Source: an uncultured Pelagibacteraceae bacterium (GTDB lineage Bacteria > Pseudomonadota > Alphaproteobacteria > Pelagibacterales > Pelagibacteraceae). From it: 64,000 nucleotides of DNA. The notes under the pieces were generated by a model that was given only the letters and a program-made list of their open reading frames with translations, made no database searches and was not told the origin of the DNA. Where the stretch lies: NCBI GenBank assembly GCA_902539745.1, contig CACBKA010000003.1:1-64000 (forward strand), in the 5' to 3' direction. Of this stretch, positions 41,287 through 51,627 are shown in pieces; the stretch's first letter is position 1; the number at the start of each line of letters is the position of its first letter. Made by a program: the position numbers and the translations under genes.

Positions 41287-42729
41287 ATGAGTATTAATTA
41301 TTTTAAAAGTGCTCTCTTACATCACAGCAAAGGAAACTGGAATAAAGCTAAAGAAATTTACGAACATATTTTAAAAATGGAACCAAATAATTATCCAGTT
41401 CTTCAAAATTATGGGCCATTACTTTGCCAATTAAGAGAATATAAATTAGCAAAAAATATTTTTGAAAAAAGTTTAAAAATAAAACCCCAAGATCCTTTGT
41501 TATTATATAATTATGGAAAATTTTACCATGATCAAAAAATCTTTGATGAAGCAATTATATTTTACAAAAAGTCTTTTAAAATTGAGCCAAAAAATAATTT
41601 CTCAATGTACAATATTGGAAATATTTACTTTGAATTAAATAAATTAGATTTAGCCATTTCAGCTTATAGAGATAGTTTAAAAACAAATCCAAAGAATTTT
41701 TTAGCACATAATAATTTAGCAAACTCTCTTAAAAACACAGGAAACTTTAAAGAGGCAATTCAGTACTATAAAAGTTCACTCAAACTAAAAAACGATTATC
41801 CTGATATTCATTTAAATTATGCTACACAATTACTTAAATTAGAGAATTTTGAAGAGGGTTTTGAGGAGTATGAATGGAGAAAAAAGAGCAAATCATTTTT
41901 GGACTACATAAATTACAATAAACTTAATTTAAAAAGCAAAGAGTGGAGCGGTGAAAATTTACAAGATAAAAAACTACTAGTTATTTCAGAGCAAGGAATT
42001 GGTGACCTAATTCAATTTTCTAGATATTTATTTGAGCTTAAAAAAGAGAAAGTAAAAATAATAATTTATTTAAAAAGTAAAAAATTTTCACATTTTTTTG
42101 ACAATAAAATTTTCGATATTGTATTTGAGGGTAAGGATATACCTGATCACGACTATCATGTTCACCTATTGAGTATTTTAAAAATCTTTAATAAAAAAAA
42201 TAAACTTTTTATAAATCCTGTAAATTTTTTTCAAAAAAATGAAAAAGCACAAATTAAATGGAATAAATTACTTTTAAATCACACTGGGATCAAAATAGGT
42301 ATAAACTGCAAAACATCTTTATTAAAAAAAAATATACCCATTAATTTTTTTATCGATTTAGCATCCACTTTTGACTTTAAATTTATTATGTTAGAAAAAA
42401 ACTTTAGTAGTGAAAAATTAAAAAATTCAAAAAATATATTATTTTTCCAGGAAATGGACTCATCAAACGATGCTTTTATAGATAGTATTGAAATAATAAA
42501 ACAATTAGATCTTGTTATAACTTCCGACACATCAATTGCACATTTATCCGCAACACTAGGGATAAAAACCTGGATAGTTCTCCCATTTGTAAGTGATTGG
42601 CGTTGGTTTCAAGATAAAAAAAAAACGAAATGGTACAAGAACGTTACTCTTTATAAGTCACAAAAAATTGATGATTGGAATAAACCATTCAAAGAAATTG
42701 AATTAGATTTAAAAAATAAGTTTTCTTAA
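41287..42729 (+). CDS. TPR-repeat protein with C-terminal glycosyltransferase-like domain
   Basis: 480 aa; multiple TPRs, then EQGIGDLIQFSRYL ... TSDTSIAHLSATLGIKTWIVLPFVSDWRW. Confidence 0.85.
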   Translation: MSINYFKSALLHHSKGNWNKAKEIYEHILKMEPNNYPVLQNYGPLLCQLREYKLAKNIFEKSLKIKPQDPLLLYNYGKFYHDQKIFDEAIIFYKKSFKIEPKNNFSMYNIGNIYFELNKLDLAISAYRDSLKTNPKNFLAHNNLANSLKNTGNFKEAIQYYKSSLKLKNDYPDIHLNYATQLLKLENFEEGFEEYEWRKKSKSFLDYINYNKLNLKSKEWSGENLQDKKLLVISEQGIGDLIQFSRYLFELKKEKVKIIIYLKSKKFSHFFDNKIFDIVFEGKDIPDHDYHVHLLSILKIFNKKNKLFINPVNFFQKNEKAQIKWNKLLLNHTGIKIGINCKTSLLKKNIPINFFIDLASTFDFKFIMLEKNFSSEKLKNSKNILFFQEMDSSNDAFIDSIEIIKQLDLVITSDTSIAHLSATLGIKTWIVLPFVSDWRWFQDKKKTKWYKNVTLYKSQKIDDWNKPFKEIELDLKNKFS

Positions 42730-42743
42730 AAATTTGATTTTGA

Positions 42744-42816
42744 TGCCCATAGCAAGAATCGAACTTACGACCTCTTCCTTACCATGGAAGTGCTCTACCA
42801 GCTGAGCTATATGGGC
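42744..42816 (-). tRNA. tRNA-Thr (anticodon GGT), CCA not encoded
   Basis: GCCCATA acceptor, D-loop AGCTGGTA, CTTCC-ATGGTAA-GGAAG, T-loop TTCGAAT, closes TATGGGC-A. Confidence 0.95.
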
Positions 42817-44384
42817 GTTTTTAAATATGAACAATCTTTGATTAATAATTTTTTTACATCTTCAATTGACTTCTCTTCTTCAAAACATTCCTTGCTTATA
42901 TACCGATAAAGTTCGTCATTTTTTACTGGGGAAATAATATAAATTACTGAAATATTTTTTCTCGAGATAAGTTCAATCAAAAAACTTTTGTATTCATCAT
43001 AATATTTATTATTTTCAATTGGATATGCTGCACCATTTGGAATGAACCATCGACTTGGAGAATGAAGATTTTTATTAGTTACAAGAGAAAGAAAAGAATA
43101 GTTTGAAAGAACCATGGTCTTCTTATTCTCATTATTAAGGATATTTATAATTTTTTTTAGAAATTTAATTTCTTTTTCAGGATTTATAGGGAATATTGGT
43201 GTTATCCATTTTAAACCAGAAAGTTTTTTATCAATATTTTTTGCATCTATTGATAAATCAAAATTTATTTTAGACATTTCATGAAATCTTCTCTCATCAT
43301 TGAATCTGAAATGATATTTTAAAGTAACAAACAAACAAAACATTAACAAAAAAACTGAAAAATATTTCTTATATTTTATTTTATTATTAAGGATAAATAT
43401 TGATGAAAAACCACACATTACAGGTATTAGAAAAAAAATAAATTCCTGATTTCTGGTATTTGTCTGGTGAATAACTAGGCTAATTGTTAATAAAAGAAGA
43501 GATAAGAAATAAAAGAAATTTTTATTAAGTATATTTTTTTTTGATTTAATTACATCAAATAAACTCAATATAAGAAGGGGTAAAAAAGAAATATAGATGA
43601 ACTTATAATCATAAATTACACCTTCAGATAAAAAATTAAGTTCTGCTATTCTATCTTTTCCGATTGAGGAAGAGAAAAAAATGTACTGGTTAAAAAAATT
43701 CTCAAGTTTAATATTCGCAATATTGAATAATAATACAGTTAAAAATATGAAAGATATAGAGCTAAGAAATAGATGTAATAACCAATTAAATTTCTTTTCA
43801 ATTAAAATGTATAAAATTAGTATTAATGAGACCGAAAAAAAAACATAAACTGAAGGGGCAGATTTAGTCAAAAAAGCAAGACCTAAAATAATCGGTAATA
43901 AAATTAGGTATTTTCTTCTTTCAGTTTTTATGGCCATTATCAAACAAAAAACTGCCAGCAAACATAATAAAGATGAATGGTGATCTACATATAAAGTTCC
44001 ACTTGTTGTGTACCCTAGGGTTGCAAAGCAAATTGAGTACAAAAAACACTGATAAATGTTTAAATTGAAATTTTTTAAAATATAGAAAGTTATAATTGTT
44101 AATAGGCAATTAATAATAGAGGCATGAAAAATGTAAACCTGAAAATTTTGTCCAAACACTTTGAAAAAAAATGCTTGAAGGTAATCAATAAACAATCCTG
44201 AGACCAACCAATAATCTTGAAAAGGAATATCACCATTAATAATTCTAAAAGCAATGTCAAAATGAGCAAAACTTTCTATTGGGAAAACACCTCTATTGGC
44301 GTAGTATTGGTTTATAATTAATGAAAATACTAAAATAATAAAAACAAGAAACTTTTCTCTATGTTGTAAATTTTTTATAAGCAT
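42807..44384 (-). CDS. Polytopic membrane protein, possible glycosyltransferase (GT39/GT-C-like); ATG 44384 preferred over TTG 44441
   Basis: About 525 aa, many TM segments, HFDIAFRIINGDIPFQDYWLVSG; stop codon lies inside the tRNA-Thr gene. Confidence 0.65.
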   Translation of the reverse strand: MLIKNLQHREKFLVFIILVFSLIINQYYANRGVFPIESFAHFDIAFRIINGDIPFQDYWLVSGLFIDYLQAFFFKVFGQNFQVYIFHASIINCLLTIITFYILKNFNLNIYQCFLYSICFATLGYTTSGTLYVDHHSSLLCLLAVFCLIMAIKTERRKYLILLPIILGLAFLTKSAPSVYVFFSVSLILILYILIEKKFNWLLHLFLSSISFIFLTVLLFNIANIKLENFFNQYIFFSSSIGKDRIAELNFLSEGVIYDYKFIYISFLPLLILSLFDVIKSKKNILNKNFFYFLSLLLLTISLVIHQTNTRNQEFIFFLIPVMCGFSSIFILNNKIKYKKYFSVFLLMFCLFVTLKYHFRFNDERRFHEMSKINFDLSIDAKNIDKKLSGLKWITPIFPINPEKEIKFLKKIINILNNENKKTMVLSNYSFLSLVTNKNLHSPSRWFIPNGAAYPIENNKYYDEYKSFLIELISRKNISVIYIISPVKNDELYRYISKECFEEEKSIEDVKKLLIKDCSYLKTPI

Positions 44385-44429
44385 TTTTGGTAGAAGTAAT
44401 TTAATTTTTAAAATATACACATAATTATT

Positions 44430-45746
44430 ATGAAATCCCAATCAAATTTTTCTTTAAATTGGAGCGGAAATATTAAAGCGAGCCCTAAAATAATCTATCC
44501 AAATAATCTAGGAGAATTAAAAAAAATTATAAAAGAGAAAAATTTTATAATTGCAGGAAATCAGAGATCATTTGGAGATAATTCTGTAAATACAGATTTG
44601 ATTATATCCATGAAGAATTTTAAACAAATTTTGAATTTTGATAAGTCAAAAGGCATTATAGAGGCTCAAAGTGGCGTATTACTTAAAGACATTTTAAGTT
44701 TGATAATAGAAGCGGGCTGGTGTGTGCCTGTTACACCTGGAAGTAAGTATGTTTCACTAGGCGGAATGGTTGCAAATAATGTACATGGTAAAAATATTAT
44801 AAATAATCAAATAAAGCACCACATACTAGAACTTAAAATATTAACTGAGAAAAATGACATTGTAACTTGTTCACCGACAGAAAATAAAAATTATTTCGAT
44901 AGTACTATTGGTGGATTTGGTCTTACCGGATGCATATTATCATCGAAGATTAAACTAAAAAAAATAAATTCAATTTTGATAGACCAAGAAATTTTAGAAT
45001 TCAAAAGCTATAATAATTTTTTTTCATTATTGGAAAAATCAAATTCATATGAATATAATGTTAATTGGGTAGAAAGTTTTGGTAATGGATCAATCAAAGG
45101 TCTTTGTTACTTCGGAAAACATAAAAATAACAACACTTCACATCCTATTGAAAAATTTAGTTTTAAAGAAAAGAAAATTGATTTTTTTAATTTTTTAATT
45201 TTGAAAATTTTCACACAAAATTATTATTTAATAAAATTAACAAAATTTATGTTTAAAAAACTTAAAAAATTATTTTACAAAAAAACTTCAACCTTTGATG
45301 AATTTTTTTACCCGCAAGATTATTTTATAAATTGGAATAAAATTTATGGAAAAAATGGGTTTTTTCAAGCCCAGTTTTTAGTTAAAGAAAAATATTTCAA
45401 AGATATAATGAACAAAATTTCTAAATTTTTTGAGGAAGAAAAAAATTTTAGTACTTTTATAATAATAAAAAAATTTGATGAAAAAGGAAAGTATTTAAAT
45501 TTTTATGGACAAGGCTTTTCAATCTCAATGGATATTCCAATAAACTCAAAATTTGAAAAAACTAAGAATTTTTTAAATAGCATGTTTAAAGAATATGATG
45601 TAAAAGTTAATTTTTCAAAGGACTCTATTGTAAATAAAGATTTAATAAAAAATAAGAAAGATTATTTGGAATTCGTAAAAGAACTAAATTTAATAAGTCC
45701 AGAAAGGAAATTTAATTCTATTTTTTCAAGAAGGCTGGAAATTTAA
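44430..45746 (+). CDS. FAD-binding oxidoreductase, DprE1-like
   Basis: 438 aa; AGNQRSFGDNSVNTD, VPVTPGSKYVSLGGMVANNVHGKN, GGFGLTGCIL. Confidence 0.82.
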   Translation: MKSQSNFSLNWSGNIKASPKIIYPNNLGELKKIIKEKNFIIAGNQRSFGDNSVNTDLIISMKNFKQILNFDKSKGIIEAQSGVLLKDILSLIIEAGWCVPVTPGSKYVSLGGMVANNVHGKNIINNQIKHHILELKILTEKNDIVTCSPTENKNYFDSTIGGFGLTGCILSSKIKLKKINSILIDQEILEFKSYNNFFSLLEKSNSYEYNVNWVESFGNGSIKGLCYFGKHKNNNTSHPIEKFSFKEKKIDFFNFLILKIFTQNYYLIKLTKFMFKKLKKLFYKKTSTFDEFFYPQDYFINWNKIYGKNGFFQAQFLVKEKYFKDIMNKISKFFEEEKNFSTFIIIKKFDEKGKYLNFYGQGFSISMDIPINSKFEKTKNFLNSMFKEYDVKVNFSKDSIVNKDLIKNKKDYLEFVKELNLISPERKFNSIFSRRLEI

Positions 45747-45747
45747 A

Positions 45748-46473
45748 ATGCCGAAAAAAATTTTGATATATGGCGGAAGTTCGCTAATTTCCAAGGAATT
45801 AATAAATATTTATTACAAGGAAGGTTATAATTTTATTATTTTCTGTAGAAAAAAAGAATTAGTACTAAGTCACTTATCAGAGCTGCATATGGACAATAAT
45901 AGGTTTAAAATTTTTGATACAGATCTTATTGACCTTCAAAAAAACCTTGAGATAGTCTCAAAATTAGAAGACAATTTTGATGGAGTTATATGGGTTGCAG
46001 GTTACACAGGTGACTCTGAAAATGAGTTTAACAATATAGAATTAGCATCAAATAATATTAAAATAAATTTTCTAAACCCAGTTTTAATTATAAATCAATT
46101 ATTACCAAAGATTATTGATAACGGAGAAGGTTTTCTAGCGGTAGTATGTTCTGTTGCAGGTTTAAGGGGGAGAGCTAAAAATATTTTTTATGGAAGTTCA
46201 AAATCAGGTTTAATAACTTTTTTATCAGGTCTAAGACAAAAATTTCATAATAAGATAAGTATTTTAACAATAATACCTGGATATATGTCGACAAACTCTT
46301 TCAAAAAAAATGCCCCAAACTTTCTTATTACATCACCAAAAAAGGCTGCAAGTATTATAGTAAAATCAATAAATGCAAAAAAAGAAATTGTATATATAAA
46401 TTCTTTATGGAGAATAATAATGTTTTTTGTAAAAAATATTCCTGAAAAAATATTTAAAAAATTAAAATTCTAG
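45748..46473 (+). CDS. Short-chain dehydrogenase/reductase, DprE2-like
   Basis: 241 aa; YGGSSLISKELI, YxxxK-type YGSSKSGLITFLSGLR; directly follows the DprE1-like gene. Confidence 0.8.
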   Translation: MPKKILIYGGSSLISKELINIYYKEGYNFIIFCRKKELVLSHLSELHMDNNRFKIFDTDLIDLQKNLEIVSKLEDNFDGVIWVAGYTGDSENEFNNIELASNNIKINFLNPVLIINQLLPKIIDNGEGFLAVVCSVAGLRGRAKNIFYGSSKSGLITFLSGLRQKFHNKISILTIIPGYMSTNSFKKNAPNFLITSPKKAASIIVKSINAKKEIVYINSLWRIIMFFVKNIPEKIFKKLKF

Positions 46474-46477
46474 ATTA

Positions 46478-47665
46478 TTAATTTATATCACTTAAAATTT
46501 TATAATATGTAAACTCAAGTTTCGTATCTTTAGAAAAATATTCTTCATGATGCAAAAAGGTACAGTAGATAAATAATAATAATAATAATAATACCTTTTT
46601 ATTCATAAAAAAATCATTAATTTTTTTTGAGTTTCTAATTATCTTATATCTTATCATTTTTTTATTTTGTAAAAAGAATAGTAAAAATACAGTTAGGTGA
46701 ATATGTATAGAAAACCAACGAGACCAATCTTCCGCTACATGAAAAAGAGGAAGACTAAAAATAATTATCAGGAAATAAATAAGAATGTAAGTCAGCTTAT
46801 TTTTAATTTCTGCAAATTTAAAAAGTAATATTAAGGGAATAAAACTATAAATTACATAAGTTAAGTAACCTAACCAACTTGTAAAGCTTGCATCTAAATA
46901 AAAGAATAACATTGAATTATTAGCCTGGTCTTTTAGTAGGCTATTTTTAAGAGCAAAGATTGGACCGCGCTCCAGACAACCAATAGGTTCAAAAGTTTTT
47001 AAACTTTGGCAGATTTCAAAAGCATTTCTTTCTGAACCTTTAAAAAAGTATAAAATAATCATTGATAATATTGAAACAAAAATCAATACTGAAAAATGCG
47101 GAATAAAATTTTTGAATTCTTCTTTTTTTTTGATTAATAGAATTGGGACAAAAATATAAGGTAAATAAAAAAATATACCCTCATGTATAAATAAAAGAAC
47201 TGGAAAAATAAAAATAAATTTCCACAAACTATTTTCACTAAAACTTTTGGAAGAAATGCTAATTAAATACCAAAGATAAAATAAAAATAGTAATATTTCT
47301 TTTCTTATACCCACACCATTAATTAGTATAAAGAAAAAGTATAGAAGTGGTGAGAATAAAATTAAAATGGTAAAAAAATTAAATTTAATATTTTTTAATA
47401 AAATATAATTCAATCTGTAAAATATTAGACAAATTACGGATAGAATTATAAAATAAGTTAATTGCAAATTACCATCAAACAACCTAGATAATTGAAAAAT
47501 AATTTCGCCACTTAACCCTCTTCTTATAAATCCTGATTGATAATTTATTAACCACTCACCATACTCATAAGTGTCCAAATTCACTACATTGTTGAATATC
47601 TTTAAAAGTGAAAATGTGGACAGAAAAACGATGAAAAATATTAAAAAATAATTTTTTTTAACCAT
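46478..47665 (-). CDS. Polytopic membrane protein (possible polymerase/EpsG-like), unknown
   Basis: 395 aa, about 10-12 hydrophobic segments; in a surface-glycan neighbourhood. Confidence 0.6.
   Translation of the reverse strand: MVKKNYFLIFFIVFLSTFSLLKIFNNVVNLDTYEYGEWLINYQSGFIRRGLSGEIIFQLSRLFDGNLQLTYFIILSVICLIFYRLNYILLKNIKFNFFTILILFSPLLYFFFILINGVGIRKEILLFLFYLWYLISISSKSFSENSLWKFIFIFPVLLFIHEGIFFYLPYIFVPILLIKKKEEFKNFIPHFSVLIFVSILSMIILYFFKGSERNAFEICQSLKTFEPIGCLERGPIFALKNSLLKDQANNSMLFFYLDASFTSWLGYLTYVIYSFIPLILLFKFAEIKNKLTYILIYFLIIIFSLPLFHVAEDWSRWFSIHIHLTVFLLFFLQNKKMIRYKIIRNSKKINDFFMNKKVLLLLLLFIYCTFLHHEEYFSKDTKLEFTYYKILSDIN
46572..46592. repeat. (AAT)7 trinucleotide repeat in the coding region
   Basis: Read directly; encodes a Leu run near the C-terminus of the minus-strand membrane protein. 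Confidence 0.95.
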
Positions 47666-47699
47666 AATTTAGTTACTTTTATAGTAGAAGCTTGCATAA

Positions 47700-47728
47700 T
47701 TGAACTCTACAAAGTAAAACAATATAAA
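47700..47728 (+). promoter_or_regulatory. Sigma70-like promoter (TTGAAC-N17-TATAAA)
   Basis: Near-consensus hexamers with 17-nt spacer, upstream of the 63-aa ORF. Confidence 0.55.
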
Positions 47729-47743
47729 AACTATGGTGCAAAA

Positions 47744-47935
47744 ATGGGTATTCATTACACTTATAAATCAATTAGAGGCGAAAAGGCCATGAAAAAAGAG
47801 GCCAAAAGAAAAGCTCGTTTAGAGCAGAGGCGTGCCAAAAAAGGTGTTAAAGAGGAAAAAAGTGAGCCCGAAAAAATGCATGATATTAAAAAGACAATTA
47901 CACTAGAAGATTTAACAAACCCTAACAAAAATTAG
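47744..47935 (+). CDS. Small highly charged protein (63 aa), unknown
   Basis: MGIHYTYKSIRGEKAMKKEAKRKARLEQRRAKKG...; promoter upstream; same strand as dcd. Confidence 0.65.
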   Translation: MGIHYTYKSIRGEKAMKKEAKRKARLEQRRAKKGVKEEKSEPEKMHDIKKTITLEDLTNPNKN

Positions 47936-47940
47936 TTTTA

Positions 47941-48063
47941 ATGAAAGTCATTTTAAAAAAGGAGACATCTCTTTATAAAAAAGAATTGGCTTTGAAATCA
48001 AATTTAAAAAAAAGAAAAGAATATAAAAATAAATACAAGAAGAAGGGGAAATATTCAACATGA
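47941..48063 (+). CDS. Small Lys-rich protein (40 aa), unknown; ATGA overlap with dcd
   Basis: [43 protein letters not shown] overlaps the dcd ATG. Confidence 0.5.
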   Translation: MKVILKKETSLYKKELALKSNLKKRKEYKNKYKKKGKYST

Positions 48064-48614
48064 GCGTTTTGTCAGATAAATGGATAAAAAAAATGGCAAA
48101 AAGCAAAAAGATCATTTCACCTTTTGTCCCAAAACAAACAAGAAAAGGTAGAATATCTTATGGTCTTTCATCATACGGATATGATGCAAGAGTTTCAAAT
48201 GATTTTAAAATTTTCACAAATGTGAATTCTACTATTGTTGATCCTAAAAATTTTAAAAAAGATGGATTTATATCAAAAAAATCAAATATTTGTGTAATAC
48301 CACCAAACTCTTTTGCTTTAGCCAGAACTGTAGAATATTTCAAAATACCCGATAATGTAATTGTAATTTGTTTAGGTAAATCTACATATGCAAGATGCGG
48401 GATAATTGTAAATGTGACACCATTAGAACCAGGTTGGGAGGGGCACGTAACTCTTGAGTTTTCTAACACTACACCTTTACCAGCAAAAATATATGCTAAT
48501 GAGGGAGCTGCGCAATTCATTTTTATTAAAGGAAATGAAAAGCCTGAGATTACTTATTCTAAAAGAAAAGGTAAATATATGAAACAAAGAGGTGTTACCC
48601 TTCCCAAAATTTAA
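48060..48614 (+). CDS. dcd: dCTP deaminase
   Basis: 184 aa; [59 protein letters not shown]. Confidence 0.97.
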   Translation: MSVLSDKWIKKMAKSKKIISPFVPKQTRKGRISYGLSSYGYDARVSNDFKIFTNVNSTIVDPKNFKKDGFISKKSNICVIPPNSFALARTVEYFKIPDNVIVICLGKSTYARCGIIVNVTPLEPGWEGHVTLEFSNTTPLPAKIYANEGAAQFIFIKGNEKPEITYSKRKGKYMKQRGVTLPKI

Positions 48615-48617
48615 TTA

Positions 48618-49883
48618 ATGCAAAAACTTATTATTAAGGGAAAAAAAAGTTTAACTGGGACTGTTAAGATATCGGGTTCAAAAAATGCCACCTTACCGAT
48701 ATTAGCATCAACAATTCTTAGCAATAATAAAATTACTATAAAAAATGTTCCGTTTGTGAAAGATGTAATTACTATGTCTGAACTTTTAAAATACTTAGGA
48801 TCAGATATAAAATTAAATTTCAAAAAAAAAAAAATTTTTATAAATAACAATAAAAAATCTTTTAAAACCCTAGCCCCATATAATTTCGTAAAAACTATGC
48901 GGGCCGGTATTATTGTTTTGGGCCCTTTATTATCGAAATTTGGTAAAGCCCGAGTATCTCTACCTGGGGGCTGTGCAATTGGGACAAGGCCAGTGGATAT
49001 TCATCTTTTTGGGTTAAAAAAATTAGGCGCTAAAATTAAAATTAAAGACGGTTACATTTACGCTGAAGCAACCAATGGGCTTTTTGGTAATAAAATAAAA
49101 TTACCTTCAATATCAGTTGGAGCAACTGAAAATTTAGTTATTGCTGCTACTTACGCATATGGAACAACTTTAATCAAAAATTGTGCTTGCGAACCTGAAA
49201 TAAAAGATTTGATAAACTTTTTAAAAAAGATGGGTGCTAACATTAAATGGACTGGAAAAAGAGAGATTGAAGTTATCGGAACACGAAGTTTTAATGCGGT
49301 TAATTACTCTGTCATGTTTGATAGAATTGAAGCTGGTACATTTATAATTGCAGGAGCTTTAGTTGGAAAAAAAATTAAAATTACTAATATTGACACTACT
49401 ATATTAAAAAAAGAATTAGATATTTTAAAAAAAATGGGTCTTAAATTTAAAACTCAAAAAAATAAAATAATAATTTTTTATTCAAAAAACATTAAACCCG
49501 TTTCTATTAAAACCGAAGCTTACCCTGGTTTTCCAACTGATTTGCAAGCACAGATTATGGTTTTGATGACTAAAGCAAATGGTGTATCAAAAATTCAAGA
49601 AAACATTTTTGAAAATCGTTTTATGCATGTTCCTGAACTTAATAGAATGGGAGCGAAGATAAAAGTTTCTGGAAATCTTTCTACAATAAATTTTTCCGAA
49701 GAGTTAAATGGAGCTGAAGTAATGGCCACTGATTTAAGAGCTTCAGTAAGTTTAGTTTTAGCTGGTTTAATTGCAAAAAATAGAACAATTATAAATAGAG
49801 TTTATCATTTAGATAGAGGTTATGAAAATTTAGAGAAAAAACTCAGAAACTGTGGAGCAAAAATCACCAGAGTTAATAATTAA
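48618..49883 (+). CDS. murA: UDP-N-acetylglucosamine 1-carboxyvinyltransferase
   Basis: 421 aa; SGSKNATLPILA, PGGCAIGTRPVDIHL, TEAYPGFPTDLQAQ. Confidence 0.97.
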   Translation: MQKLIIKGKKSLTGTVKISGSKNATLPILASTILSNNKITIKNVPFVKDVITMSELLKYLGSDIKLNFKKKKIFINNNKKSFKTLAPYNFVKTMRAGIIVLGPLLSKFGKARVSLPGGCAIGTRPVDIHLFGLKKLGAKIKIKDGYIYAEATNGLFGNKIKLPSISVGATENLVIAATYAYGTTLIKNCACEPEIKDLINFLKKMGANIKWTGKREIEVIGTRSFNAVNYSVMFDRIEAGTFIIAGALVGKKIKITNIDTTILKKELDILKKMGLKFKTQKNKIIIFYSKNIKPVSIKTEAYPGFPTDLQAQIMVLMTKANGVSKIQENIFENRFMHVPELNRMGAKIKVSGNLSTINFSEELNGAEVMATDLRASVSLVLAGLIAKNRTIINRVYHLDRGYENLEKKLRNCGAKITRVNN

Positions 49884-50332
49884 TGGATAGGAAAAATTTA
49901 AAACTTATTGGAACTTCTGAAGATGATATAAAGGTTATATCAGCACACTTACAGGACTCGATTACACAGGTAAAGAATATTGCGCATTTGAAAAAAAATA
50001 AAATATTCCTAATCCAATTTAATAGATTTATGTGGGAGGATATTGAAAAGGGAGTTTTTAGGAAAAACAAAAGGATAATATCTGTCTTAAAATTTGAAAA
50101 TGTAATTAATGTCAATTCAAAAAACTTGAATCAAAAAAATACGGAACGTTTTTTAGACTTTTTAGCAATTGAAACTAAATTATTGTCTGATAAAAACTAC
50201 GAAGTAAAATTAAATTTTGCAGGTGATATATTGATTAAGTTAAATTTAGAAATTATAGAATGTTTTCTGGAAGATATAAGCGATCCATGGGAAACAAAAA
50301 ATAAACCAAAACACGATTTATTTAATGATTAA
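49883..50332 (+). CDS. DUF2948-like protein between murA and hisD
   Basis: 149 aa; LKLIGTSEDDIKVISAHLQDSITQVKNIAHLKKNKIFLIQFNRFMWED, alphaproteobacterial context. Confidence 0.75.
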   Translation: MDRKNLKLIGTSEDDIKVISAHLQDSITQVKNIAHLKKNKIFLIQFNRFMWEDIEKGVFRKNKRIISVLKFENVINVNSKNLNQKNTERFLDFLAIETKLLSDKNYEVKLNFAGDILIKLNLEIIECFLEDISDPWETKNKPKHDLFND

Positions 50333-51623
50333 AACATTAAAATCAAGAGCAAAAAATTTTGAAAAAATATTAAATAGCTTCCTGACGTTAAGAAGAGGGT
50401 ATTCAAGTAAAAAAATCACTGTAGTAAAAAAAATTATAAATGATGTTGAAATGCATGGAGACAAATCACTAATTAAATATGAGAAAAAATTTAACAATTT
50501 AAAAACTTTGAAAAGTAATAACCTTTCTTTCACAAAATCTGAAATAAAAAAAAATATTAAATTCTTAGATCGTAAAGTCAAAAATTCTATTGATCTTGCT
50601 TATTCGAGAATTTTCAATTTTCATAAAAATCAAAAGTTTTATAAATTTAAAAAGAAGGATAAAATCAACAATAGTTTTTACTATAGATCAAAGCCTATTG
50701 AGAAAGTGGGTGTTTATGTACCTGGAGGTAAAGCGAGTTACCCAAGTTCCGTGTTAATGAATTGTATTCCAGCTTCTATTGCTGGAGTAAATGAAATTTT
50801 TATGACAGTTCCTTCTTTTGATGGAGGAATAAATCCCGGGGTATTGTATGCGGCAAAGAAATGTGGTGTAAAAAAAATCTTTAAACTTGGTGGTGCACAA
50901 GCCATCGCAGCATTTGCTTTTGGAACCAAAATAGTGCCAAAAGTTGATAAGATAGTTGGTCCAGGAAACGAATACGTTGCATTAGCCAAAAAAGAAGTTT
51001 CAGGCATTTCAGGAATTGACATGTTTGCTGGTCCATCAGAAGTTACTGTTATTGCTGATAAATTCTCGAAACCTGAGTGGGTCTCTGCAGATTTAATTGC
51101 ACAATCAGAGCACGATGAGATGTCACAATCTATCTTGATTACAAATAGTAAAGATTTAATTCTAAAAGTAAATCAATCCATAAAAAAGCAGCTCAAATTT
51201 TTACCAAAAAGAATGATTGCCTCAAAAAGTTTAAAGAATTTTGGTTTAGCCATACTATTAAATAATCTCAAAGAAGCGGGTAAAGTAGTAAATATTATTG
51301 CCCCTGAACATTTGCAAATCTATACAAAAAATCCTGATATCTTTTTAAATTCAATTAATAATGCTGGTTCCATTTTTTTAGGTCCTTACTCTCCCGAAGC
51401 ATTAGGAGACTATATTGCTGGGCCAAACCACGTATTACCAACATCTGGAACAGCAAAATTCTCGTCTGGACTATCAGTTTATGATTTTTTGAAAAGGCAA
51501 TCTGTAATTAAAATATCAAAAAGGGGTATTGAAAGATTGGGTCCATCAGTTATAACTTTGTCAAAATATGAAAATCTTCATGGGCACGCTAATTCTGTAA
51601 AAGTGAGATTAAAACAAAGGTAA
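50325..51623 (+). CDS. hisD: Histidinol dehydrogenase
   Basis: 432 aa; [48 protein letters not shown]. Confidence 0.97.
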   Translation: MIKTLKSRAKNFEKILNSFLTLRRGYSSKKITVVKKIINDVEMHGDKSLIKYEKKFNNLKTLKSNNLSFTKSEIKKNIKFLDRKVKNSIDLAYSRIFNFHKNQKFYKFKKKDKINNSFYYRSKPIEKVGVYVPGGKASYPSSVLMNCIPASIAGVNEIFMTVPSFDGGINPGVLYAAKKCGVKKIFKLGGAQAIAAFAFGTKIVPKVDKIVGPGNEYVALAKKEVSGISGIDMFAGPSEVTVIADKFSKPEWVSADLIAQSEHDEMSQSILITNSKDLILKVNQSIKKQLKFLPKRMIASKSLKNFGLAILLNNLKEAGKVVNIIAPEHLQIYTKNPDIFLNSINNAGSIFLGPYSPEALGDYIAGPNHVLPTSGTAKFSSGLSVYDFLKRQSVIKISKRGIERLGPSVITLSKYENLHGHANSVKVRLKQR

Positions 51624-51627
51624 TAAA

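Noticed and set aside
48158-48520. Antisense 120-aa ORF within dcd
   Set aside because: Fully inside conserved dcd with no independent signals.
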